Shown piece by piece: positions 55,089 to 64,000 of a DNA stretch of 64,000 nt. The notes under the pieces are model-generated. The model had not been told where the DNA came from. It saw nothing but the letters and a program-made list of their open reading frames with translations, and made no database searches. How positions within the stretch are numbered: position 1 is the stretch's first letter; each line of letters opens with the position of its first letter. The DNA comes from Pyrenochaeta sp. MPI-SDFR-AT-0127. Taxonomy: Eukaryota; Ascomycota; Dothideomycetes; Pleosporales; Cucurbitariaceae. The stretch is taken from the NCBI GenBank assembly GCA_020747015.1, contig JAGTJM010000079.1:1-64000 (forward strand), given 5' to 3'. A program made the position numbers and the translations under genes.

Positions 55089-55538
55089 GTGCCGTTACCA
55101 TATTCCTACAAGACGCTCCCTTCTACCTTGCCTCCGTCCATCCTGTCCAACCCCACTCAAACCAGCACAACGTCTACCTCGGACCAGAATGCACCGGCAC
55201 AGCAACAAGCATATATCGTGTCCTCTACAGGCACAACAGCCACGCCAGACTCGATTCTCACTTCGTGCACAGCACTGCAGCAGCATCTCGCGCAGCTGGA
55301 AGCTGACGCGCGCAGAACATTGAAGGAATGGCAGGATCAACGTCGTGCAGAGGATTTGGCGGAGAAAAGGCGCTTGGCGCCGGGATGGTTGGACAACGAC
55401 GTTCACATCATTAAGCCGGAGAACGAGACGGAGCAAGTGAAGACACAGCCAGATCTCATGGATACTGGGCCGCCACAGCCTGAGCGTAATCAGGAGGGCG
55501 AGGAGTTGGACCGGGTCTTTGGAGGGTTAAAAGTGTGA
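55089..55538 (+). CDS. Small conserved fungal protein, start codon probably formed by splicing
   Basis: The open frame from 55089 encodes about 149 residues: PLPYSYKTLPSTLPPSILSN, a Thr/Ser/Gln-rich stretch, a helix with ALQQHLAQLEADARRTLKEW and RRAEDLAEKRRLAPGWLDND, and EGEELDRVFGGL at the end. I recall similar short fungal proteins that begin just before PLPYSYK, but their function is unknown to me. There is no ATG at this place: the frame opens with TG preceded by CTCAG, a good acceptor after a pyrimidine-rich run. The initiator Met may be created by an upstream exon ending in A (A/TG). The 5' exon is not located, so the start given is only the frame limit. Confidence 0.55.
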   Translation: MPLPYSYKTLPSTLPPSILSNPTQTSTTSTSDQNAPAQQQAYIVSSTGTTATPDSILTSCTALQQHLAQLEADARRTLKEWQDQRRAEDLAEKRRLAPGWLDNDVHIIKPENETEQVKTQPDLMDTGPPQPERNQEGEELDRVFGGLKV

Positions 55539-55964
55539 TGTAAATGAAGGTCTTTGCGTTTGCTCTTGCTTTTGCTTCATTCTCTTTTTGATTTCATATT
55601 GGCAGCATGAACAGGCGTTTCAAATCAGAGGCTGCATTCGATACCATTTGCTGAGACTTTGTTGAAGAAGCACGTTTCGTTGCGACCAGCCGCGATCAAA
55701 ACTAGATTAATGTACCAAGTTGAAGAAGTACAAGTTATAACCTGCACGTCTCTGCCCAAGCCAAGATAAGATTGTTCTGAGTAGTTCCGGCACAAAAAGG
55801 GAACCCTCTTTTCAGTCCCAAAAACACAAATCCCTATCGCGAGGCGACATTACAAACATATGAAAACTCGAAAAAGAAGGGGAATCTCGAAGGAAGAATA
55901 TCCAGACTCCTCGCCATTACCGCGACCTAACCACGTACAACCCTGCTTGCATCATCGCCAATAT
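55539..55964. other. Convergent intergenic region
   Basis: About 425 bp between the 3' ends of the small conserved gene and the septin gene. Only UTR-type A/T-rich sequence seen. Confidence 0.5.
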
Positions 55965-57383
55965 CTAGCGACGGCCGTGCGAGCGATTGACACTACCCTG
56001 GAGCGAATCGACCTCGGTCTCAAGGCGCTTAATCTCGGCGTGACTAGCCTCAAGATCCTTGTTGAGCCTGTCACGCTCAGCAATAAGCTTCTGCTCCCAC
56101 TGCCTGAACCTCTGCTCCTCAACCTTGACCTGCTCAGTGAAACGCTTGCGCAGCGCCTCTTCTTCTTCCTTGAACTTGGGGTTGTCTAGCTTCCTGGGGC
56201 GTGCCTCGCCAAACTTGCGTGTCTCCATCTGTTGCGCGCGGTAGGCCTCATAGTGGTTCTCCTCGGTGGTGTGGATCAGGTCGAGCATGTGGGTGCGGAT
56301 GAGGATGGCGCGAAGCTTCTTGAAGTCGCAGTGCTCTTCGTTCTCGACTTCGGCGACGCCCCAGGCGTACTGGCGGCCCTTGACGGTGCGGTTGTCGTTG
56401 GTCTGGACGTCCTTCTCCGAGCCGATGACAGAGAAGGGCATTGCGTCGATGAGACCGCGGGCATGCTGCATGGCGGCAGCGTCATCGTCCTCGAGCGGAG
56501 GCGTGTAGATCTTGATGCCCTGGGCATCAATAACCTGGCGTACCTGAACGCTATTAGCATTGAGCAGCCGTCTTTGACCAGGGTCAACATACCCTCAGCT
56601 TGAACTTTGCAAGGTCTGCGGGGCTCAGGGTATCGGCCTTTGCGACGACGGGAATCAAGTTGACGCGCGTGCACAACTTCTTCATGACCTCAATGTCGAG
56701 CGGCTTCAGGGTATGGCCAGTGGGCCGGATGAAGTACAGGCAGGCGTGGACACGAAGATCGATCTTATCGGTGCGGCGCGGCTGCTGTTCCTGCAACATG
56801 TACGACTCGTGCTGGTCGTCGAGGAATTCGATAATGGGCTGCCACGAGTCGCGGTTGTTGACATAGTCGCCAAAGCCAGGGGTGTCGATGACGGTGAGGC
56901 GGACTGGAACACATTAACAGACGGAAACATGGCAAACCCCGAGCATGTGCATACCCTTGAAGAACTTCTCCTCGAGCTCGGCCTTGGTGATCTCAATCTC
57001 GACCGTCTTGTCCATCTGCTTGTGGTGTCGTCGCTTGTGGTCGGCATAGTTCTTGATGGTGGTGGAGAAGAGCGTGTTGATGAAGGTCGTCTTTCCGAGG
57101 CCAGACTCGCCGGCAACCTATGCGGGTGCTTAGCAAAAGGCGTCCCATACGACACTGTCCAGCACGTGGGTTCCATACCATGATGGTGAAGGCAGCTCCG
57201 CGCTTCGCGACAATCTTGTGCCTGTGCTACGTTAGGCTCATGCAAGCGTGTCCGCTCCTGGGGGAGAGAGGTACCTCTGGTTGGGCAGCTGCGAAGGACA
57301 TTAGCATTCTGCACCCAAATATGGGAGCGTGAGTGTGGTGTACGTACATTGGCAATGCCAATTGGGGACGCTGACTCGGCCAT
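55965..57383 (-). CDS. aspB: Septin, AspB/Cdc3 group
   Basis: GTP-binding filament-forming cytoskeletal protein that marks septation, branching and conidiation sites. Six exons (minus): 57383-57348, 57288-57275, 57221-57179, 57117-56955, 56903-56593, 56543-55965, giving 381 aa. Starts MAESASPIGIAN; exon 2 is a 14-nt micro-exon encoding LPNQR; exon 3 gives HKIVAKRGAAFTIM. G motifs: GESGLGKTTFINTL (G1), DTPGFGDYVNNRDSW (G3), AKAD (G4). The septin unique element and a C-terminal coiled coil (EEEEALRKRFTEQVKVEEQR, then FRQWEQKLIAERDRL) follow. The sequence resembles Aspergillus AspB (yeast Cdc3, S. pombe Spn1) rather than other septin groups. Missing the micro-exon shifts the frame. Confidence 0.95.
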
Positions 57384-57832
57384 GGCGCGGGTTGTAGGGT
57401 GTGGCTCCTTTGGTGTTTCTATGTGGCCTGTCGCTGTCCTATTTGTTAGCTGAGCGAGTTCAAGGGGGGAGTCTTGAGCTCTTATCGAGCAGAAGAGACG
57501 GACGTTTGGCTGTAGGGGCAAGAGCTGATGATGCGGCTGTCAGTCGTGTCGGCGCAGTATCACAGGGTGGTGTGGTGTGGGGTGTCGGGGGAGGGATGGT
57601 GGAAGGCGTCGTGTTTGCTGGACAATTTGGCTCCCCTTTCTGCACCAGGCCCGTTCGGCAAGCACTGACCCTGAACGGGGAAGTCGCGCTACTGCACCTT
57701 CCTCACTAGCGCCAATTCAAAAAGTTCGGAACTTTTTTGGGCAAAAAAGTTGGAGACTGCGATGGTGAAAGACACGCCCCCGCCACGATGCGATGATCGG
57801 ATAGCCCTTGCTTCATCTTTCGACGTTCCACC
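57384..57832. other. Divergent intergenic region between septin and PWP2
   Basis: About 450 bp with both promoters and 5' UTRs, including G/T-rich stretches near 57,540-57,600. No gene seen. Confidence 0.5.
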
Positions 57833-60551
57833 ATGAAGACTGACTTCCAGGTGAGCAAGCCCTAGAGCCTCGAGGCTGGGCCCCCACTGACAATGCGCCT
57901 AGTTCTCCAATCTTCTCGGCACCGTCTACAGCAGAGGCAACCTTCTCTTCACTCCAGATGGCTCCTGTCTGCTGTCGCCCGTTGGCAATCGCGTCTCGAT
58001 ATTTGATCTGGTAAACTCCAAGTCACATACCCTTCCGTTCGCGCACCGAAGAAACATTGCTCGCCTAGCACTCAACCCTCGAGGAAACCTCCTGCTTTCC
58101 GTAGACGAAGACGGCCATGCTATCCTCACAAACATTCCCCGCCGAATTGTTCTCTACCATTTCTCACTCCGCGGTGACGTGACTGCGCTCGCTTTTGCTC
58201 CATCAGGACGACATTTCGCAGTTGGCGTGGGAAGGCAAATCCAACTATGGCACACGCCCTCCACCCCAGACGTAGCAGAAGGAGATTTGGAATTTGCGCC
58301 GTTTGTGCGACACCAAGTATACACTGGCCACTATGATGTAGTGCAAAGCATTGAATGGTCCAGCGACTCGAGATTCTTTCTCAGCTCGTCCAAAGACCTG
58401 ACTGCCCGGATATGGAGTGTAGACCAAGAGGAAGGACATGCCCAGACTACATTGAGTGGGCACAGACAGGCAATAGTGGGCGCATGGTTCTCAAAAGACC
58501 AAGAAACGATATACACTGTCAGCAAGGACGGGGCGCTCTTCGTCTGGAAGTATATGCTGCGATACGATGCGCCAGAGGACGCCGATGAGAACGATGACGA
58601 AAACCTGCAGTGGGGCATCGCAGAACGTCACTTCTTCATGCAGAACAACGCGCACGTTACCTGTGCTGGCTTCCATCCAGAGTCGAAGCTTCTGGTCACC
58701 GGCTTCTCGCACGGTCTTTTCTTCATCCACGAGCTACCAGAATTTGCTCAAGTGCAGAGCCTGAGCATATCGCAAAACGACATTGACTTTGTTGCTATCA
58801 ACAAAACTGGCGAGTGGCTGGCGTTTGGTGCGTCGAAGCTAGGACAGCTGCTGGTCTGGGAGTGGCAGTCAGAATCATATGTCCTGAAGCAGCAGGGACA
58901 CTTCGACTCAATGAATACCATTGTATACTCACCAGAGGGCCAGCGAATAATAACCGCCGCCGACGACGGCAAGATAAAAGTCTGGGACGTCAATTCTGGC
59001 TTCTGCGTTGTCACATTTTCCGAGCACATGGGCGGTGTGACTGCTTGCGAGTTCGCCAAAAGGGGGAATGTCTTGTTCACAGCCAGCCTAGACGGCTCAG
59101 TAAGAGCATGGGATCTCATACGGTACCGCAACTTCCGCACATTCACAGCGCCTTCGAGACTTTCATTCTCATCACTTGCTGTCGATCCAAGTGGCGAAGT
59201 GGTATGCGCAGGCTCCATCGATTCCTTTGATATTCACATATGGTCTGTTCAGACCGGCCAGCTACTCGATCGATTATCCGGACATGAAGGTCCAGTATCA
59301 TCCTTGGCATTCTCTCCAGACGCAGGAACCCTGGTTAGTGGAAGCTGGGACAAGACTGTTCGTGTCTGGAACATCTTCGCTCGCACACAAACAAGTGAGC
59401 CTTTACAGCTAATGGCTGACATTCTATGCGTCGCCTTTCGTCCCGACTCAAAGCAAATCGCAGTTACAACGCTTGACGGATCATTGACCTTTTGGTCTGT
59501 ATCGGACGCTGCACAGGAAAATGGTGTTGATGCGCGACGAGATGTCTCTGGTGGCCGTAAGATGTCGGACCGCAGAACAGCTGCAAATGTTGCAGGCACC
59601 AAGGCCTTCACAACAGTCAAATACAGCGCAGACGGAACCTGCGTGCTTGCGGGTGGAAACAGCAAGTATATTTGCTTGTATGATGTCCAGTCCGGTGTGC
59701 TATTGAAAAAATTTACTGTATCGGTCAATTTGTCGCTTGATGGAACCCAAGAGTTCCTGAACAGCAAGCTACTTACCGCTGCCGGGCCACAAGGCCTGAT
59801 CGACGATCAAGGTGAAGCATCTGACCTTGAGGACCGACGAGACACTACACTTCCGGGTGCACAGAAAGGCGTTGGCTCCAGGCGAACACGACCAGAGGTT
59901 CGTGTACCTGCAGTAGCTTTCTCACCTACAGGTCGAGCTTTTTGTGCCGCCTCTACGGAAGGTCTTCTGGTATACTCGCTCGACAACACCATTCAATTCG
60001 ACCCATTTGATCTTGATATCAGTGTCACACCCGCCACTACCCTAGACACACTCACACGAAAAGATTATCTCAAGGCCCTGGTGATGGCCTTTCGCCTCAA
60101 CGAACGTAACCTAATCCGGCGCGTTTACGAAGCCATACCCGTATCCGATATCCCACTCGTTGTCAAAACCCTACCATCCATTTATCTCGGCCGCCTCCTT
60201 CGTTTTGTCGCTCACCAGGCCGACGAATCGCCGCATCTCGAGTTCAACTTGGTGTGGATTGAGTCGCTCCTGAGCAAACACGGACGATGGATGAAGGATA
60301 ATAAGAGTGGTCTGGAGGCAGAATTGAGGAGTGTAGAGAAGGCCGTCAAAAGGATACAAGCCGAACTCGCAAGACTAGCGGACGAGAACATCTATAGGAT
60401 TGAGTATCTTCTGGCTCAGCCAGCGGAGAAGAAAGAGCCAGAAAATCAACTCGACTTCAAGGTGAAAGTGATCGAGAATGGAATCCTGGATGAGGACATG
60501 ATTGATGGGGAAGATGACAATGATAGCGGGGATTGGTTGGGCTTTGACTGA
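57833..60551 (+). CDS. PWP2: Periodic tryptophan protein 2 (U3 snoRNP/UTP-B subunit)
   Basis: WD40 scaffold of the UTP-B module of the small-subunit processome, required for 18S rRNA processing in the nucleolus. Exon 1 is 18 nt (57833-57850, MKTDFQ); exon 2 is 57903-60551; total 888 aa. Tandem WD repeats are seen throughout (SSSKDLTARIWSVDQEEG; AADDGKIKVWDVNSGFC; TASLDGSVRAWDLIRYRNFR; SGSWDKTVRVWNIFARTQ), forming two propellers. The Utp12/Pwp2 C-terminal domain follows (RKDYLKALVMAFRLNERNLI and PSIYLGRLLRFVAHQADESP), and the tail is acidic (IDGEDDNDSGDWLGFD). Length and the domain order are normal for Pwp2. Confidence 0.96.
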
Positions 60552-61080
60552 ATAAGTACTGACACAAACTCAAATCTACCATTAATTCATCCTCTCGTGC
60601 TGTTCTAGACTCAGGTGCGCCATGCCCAATTTCCATTATTTCGGGTGCAATTTTCCCGACTGTCACGAGTGGTTGCTACGAGTAGAATGGCCAGATGCGT
60701 TGGGAAGCTTCGCAGCACCTGGTTTTTCTCTATTAAAGATATTAGTTGCTCATTCCTCATTGAACAGCCTCTAGAGTACCGTAACTCGTTCGCTCTCGCT
60801 TTCCCTGCATACTTCCTCGCTACTTCATCAGCAGTGAAACTGAGGCTAAGCTTGATGCTTTCTGCTCGTATTGAAGGCGTCTCAGCTTCCTCATTCATCG
60901 AGATTTGGCCAAATCTTTCCTGTCGTCTGTGTACTTACCCTTACTTGCGAGAACTCAAGGTAGCTGCGTGATTAGCAGCTTGAAATAAAGATTGTGCAAT
61001 GTTAAACCGAGCCACTCTCTGTTGAATCAAGTCACACTTGGTACCTGTATCTCTAGAATACTATCTTTTTTTTTTGCAAC
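60552..61080. other. Intergenic region with T-tract before orphan ORF
   Basis: About 530 bp. A 60615-60971 open frame lacks motifs. A run of T (61065-61075) directly precedes the ATG at 61081, as in many fungal leaders. Confidence 0.45.
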
Positions 61081-61959
61081 ATGGATTTGCAATCTCTGGT
61101 AGTCTTCGGCAGGCCCAACCCACCGGTCGCGCCAACATCGTCTAGGGTTATCACGTCGCGCGGGTTCATCACTTCCTCGTCCTCACAGACAGACGGTCGT
61201 AACGCGATTGAATCGTCAGCTTCACAAGCCGCCTTAACTCCGTCCGCAGCTCATTCACTGCTTCCCAGCTCAACAAGTCGACGAAAAGAGTCGGATAACA
61301 CCAACAAGATACTTCGGCAACCAGGACGTGATTCAGCCACATCAACATGGGATCCTGTCCCGGACTTAGACCCTATACCAGACTATGCATGGCTACATTC
61401 GCTCGACTGGTTAATGCCCTCATACACAGACCTTGTTCAAATTTTTGACCCGATACTTGCTCAAGCCATACTACATTCTAGATATCCTCGATCGGGCCAG
61501 TGTTTCTGCGCATTGGTCTTTTATGAGACTCAAATGTTTCTAAATCACATGACGACCATTCAACTCAACGAGCATCGCCCAACGGATGTGGCCGAGTTTC
61601 TGGACTTACTTCGCCTTTTTATGACTCCAGCTGTCGTGGGCATCTTTGCAACAGCCTGCAACTTCCATGAAAGCATAGCTGGACCCGGGGTTGCCGATCA
61701 CCATGTACGGCGGCGCACTCTGTTGGAACACGCGAGTGAGCTTATTGAGCAGCTCGTTGCAAGTCCACTGGCCGTGAGTGTTAACATTGAACCCAATAAT
61801 ATGCCAAATCGGGACCTGCTGCGATCTTTTCCACCAGCACTCGAGCATGGACGGTGGGAGCGCTTCAAAAAGTGGTTAAAGCGAGTAACAAAAGTGATAC
61901 AAGTCACGAAGAATCGTCAACCGCAGCACGACTACATCGTCACTTCGGAGTACCAATGA
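61081..61959 (+). CDS. Hypothetical protein, helical C-terminal half
   Basis: Not recognised. Single-exon 292-aa frame. Residues 1-100 are Ser/Thr/Pro-rich and probably disordered. The rest is predicted helical: WLHSLDWLMPSYTDLVQIFD, FYETQMFLNHMTTIQLNEHR, TDVAEFLDLLRLFMTPAVVG and a basic C-terminal helix GRWERFKKWLKRVTKVIQVT. There is no signal peptide or membrane helix, and no zinc cluster. Codon use looks like that of neighbouring genes, and the frame is long for chance, so I think it is a real gene, perhaps lineage-restricted. Confidence 0.6.
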   Translation: MDLQSLVVFGRPNPPVAPTSSRVITSRGFITSSSSQTDGRNAIESSASQAALTPSAAHSLLPSSTSRRKESDNTNKILRQPGRDSATSTWDPVPDLDPIPDYAWLHSLDWLMPSYTDLVQIFDPILAQAILHSRYPRSGQCFCALVFYETQMFLNHMTTIQLNEHRPTDVAEFLDLLRLFMTPAVVGIFATACNFHESIAGPGVADHHVRRRTLLEHASELIEQLVASPLAVSVNIEPNNMPNRDLLRSFPPALEHGRWERFKKWLKRVTKVIQVTKNRQPQHDYIVTSEYQ

Positions 61960-62687
61960 AATTAACGGTGTTGAAGGGGCGCCAGCAGGCGAGAGCAAGT
62001 GCTTGTTCACATTGACTCAAGGTATTAGAGATCAAGACTAGCTAGTTTCGGTAGACTATGGGATTGATGTTCAGTGATGGAGGCCGAACTAACCACTCAA
62101 TCATTGTGGTGAATCACTATCAAACTTTCCGAATTCTTGTCGTGGATATCCAATCGTAATCTACCACCAATCTGCCCACCATTTAATTCACCTTCCAACA
62201 TGGTCTTTCAGCTCTAGATCTCGAAATGTTCTCGAAAGCGGCAGAGATGGAGCTGAAGTCAGGCCATTAGACTGCTATGTTTCCTCTGCCACGTTTGAAT
62301 GCTCTGTCGCTCACGTTCCAAAGGGAAACCTGCGTCATATTGGTCCGTCACTATTATAAGCACGACACATTGCGTAGTGAGTCTTACTTTGGACTCAACC
62401 TCGAGGATTTCGAGACTCTGATAACCTCACAGGAATCATGGCCACTTTCACTGTTCTTGAAACGTGTTCTTTGGGGTTAGATATCATGTGGGGAGTGGTC
62501 TTCTTACTATTTTCAATAAGAATGGACAGTGTCAAGCATTTTTAGGTACACGATACCGCTTTTGCAGTTGAGTTCTATTGATGCCAAGGTAAGATCAGTA
62601 AGATGAGCTCTCGATCTTTCAGCCTCGTATTGTACATTGATACAGTCACACATTCAACCTAACCATACTCTTACATCAATATGCCTT
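61960..62687. other. Intergenic region
   Basis: About 730 bp between convergent genes. The small frame at 62277-62480 is unsupported. Nothing else seen. Confidence 0.45.
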
Positions 62688-63986
62688 TTACTGACATCGT
62701 TCAATGGCGTTTTTAACGTACTCCACATACTGATTCCCCATCTCCTTCCCATCCCTTGTTCTGAGCTTATCCGCAGCCTTTGCGCCTTCCAATAAGACCA
62801 GCTCGATCTTAGACTCAACCTTGGATGCTTCGTCAGCCAAAGGCATATCTATGCCTAGAACCTTATGTGACGTCTTAAGAGCGTTCCAAACAAATACGAG
62901 TTGCAGAAGTTCGTGGCAATGTGCTGTGACAAAGTCTTGTTGGCTCGCTTTGTTGGCAAAGGCGGTCGGAGCTTGGTTTGACCGTTGGCTTATGGCATCA
63001 AGTTCGGTCTGCATCGTATAAGTCAGCCAGGGGTTGGATCGTGAGGGCGTCAATGTGCAGGGCGGCTTACTGTGAACTCTCCCTGGATTAGTGCATTCAC
63101 CAAGCGGCCGACAAACTTCTTCACCTCGGCCACATCTCCACCATGCCTCTCAGCAAGCACAGCAGCCAATTCGGTTGGCAGTGCAATGACTGCAGGCTTT
63201 CCCCTCCAATCATTCTGTGATGCCATCGTACCTCTCGCCTGCTCACCACAATGCTCCTCGTCGTCCATGAGCTCAACAACCTGCTTTGCCAAGCGGAGCG
63301 CTTTTGCTGTGTCTTCTTCCGTCCAGTCAGACAGGGCTGCTTTGTCGTGCACACCCCTCAACACCTGCACTAATACGTTATAGTCTCTTAGTCGTAATCC
63401 AGTAGCCTTGGGCCGTTGCAGCGCCTTGAGGACAAGGTGTTGCATGCCATTGAGGTTTAGTTTCCTCACCACGAGCTCCCGCCACTGAGGTCTGACACGA
63501 ATCCCGGCATTCTCGAACCCTTCCAGAAGTCTCACCACATTCTCAAAATCCTCTCTCGTCTCGCTCTTCGCTAGAATCTCGCGAAAATGCTTCCACGTGT
63601 TTGGCAAGCGATTGCGATCGATGTGCTCGAGAGGAACAGTGACGTCGCCCAGGGTAATCTCTACAGGCTCAGCATCCAGCTTGGCCTTGTTTTCTTGTTC
63701 ATAGACAAGCTTCTGCTGCTCCTTTGTGAGGTGAGACGGAAGAAGAATTTTTGAGTTGAATATTGAAAGGAGAGAGGACAGCTCGGGCGAAGATGGCTCA
63801 AGAAATACGGGTAGGGCACCTATGGAATGTCAGTAGAGCTCTCCTGAGCTTGATGCATGAAATGGGATGTAGACCTCTCGAGCGCGCACAGCTGCGGGAA
63901 AAGGCACGTCTTGAGCCATTGCCGTATGCGCAGACATAATTCGAGCCCCGAACTGCGGACTGGCAGCTCCGCCGTATTGAATGCAT
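62688..63986 (-). CDS. Conserved protein with mitochondrial presequence, function unknown
   Basis: Exons (minus) 63986-63875, 63819-63071 and 63008-62688 join in phase to 393 aa. Exon 1 (MHSIRRSCQSAVRGSNYVCA, then GSRRAFSRSCARSR) is Arg/Ser-rich with no acidic residue, a strong mitochondrial targeting sequence. The mature part begins near ALPVFLEPSSPELSSLLS and is soluble and helical, with KLNLNGMQHLVLKALQRPKA and YNVLVQVLRGVHDKAALSDW suggesting repeat-type helical hairpins (PPR-like is possible). No transmembrane helix or catalytic motif was recognised. I do not assign a function. The ATG at 63986 is the natural start because exon 1 ends at a GT donor and the joined frame continues. Confidence 0.7.
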
Positions 63987-64000
63987 CTCTTGTGTTGTGC

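Overview
The window is eukaryotic and fungal. Most genes have short introns (about 40-145 bp) with GTRNGT donors and CTAAC/CTGAC-like branch points, and genes sit on both strands with no operons. The protein set includes Zn(II)2Cys6 regulators, an AA9 LPMO, a cellobiose dehydrogenase, ERG20, an AspB-type septin and PWP2. Protein similarity and exon style fit a filamentous ascomycete, most likely Dothideomycetes/Pleosporales; the class assignment is inference. I rebuilt splice structures by hand. Most models close in phase from ATG to stop. Exceptions are the truncated regulator at the left edge, the Gly/Tyr-rich locus at 8.0-9.4 kb and the short gene at 55.1 kb.

Layout. 0-12 kb: a 5'-truncated Zn2Cys6 regulator, an aldehyde dehydrogenase, a 2.1-kb gene-free stretch, a YjbQ-family protein missed by simple ORF calling, a Gly/Tyr-rich locus, a mitochondrial FAM210/MRX11-like protein and a DUF1826-like protein. 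12-30 kb is housekeeping: insulysin (STE23-like) and an Mpp6-like exosome cofactor, both with a GC-AG intron, then V-ATPase subunit A, dynamin Vps1, mitochondrial L27 and an alpha-methylacyl-CoA racemase, with a gene-poor 18.7-21.5 kb gap. 30-39 kb looks accessory: a Zn2Cys6 regulator, a second fungal-specific regulator without a zinc cluster, an SDR and a nine-exon sugar transporter.

39-49 kb: APC8/CDC23 and farnesyl diphosphate synthase share a 315-bp divergent promoter carrying a perfect 4 x 12-bp repeat. Then come a monocarboxylate-type MFS transporter, a secreted DUF8021-type protein and a PSI-domain membrane protein. 49-54.3 kb is the most interesting part: a full cellobiose dehydrogenase (cytochrome, flavodehydrogenase and C-terminal CBM1) and an AA9 lytic polysaccharide monooxygenase are divergently transcribed from one 1.34-kb intergenic region. 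In known biology CDH oxidises cellobiose and passes electrons to AA9 enzymes, so this reads as a two-gene oxidative cellulose-degrading module. 55-64 kb: a small conserved protein, a septin, PWP2, an orphan ORF and a predicted mitochondrial protein.

No tRNA, rRNA, CRISPR or intact transposon was seen.
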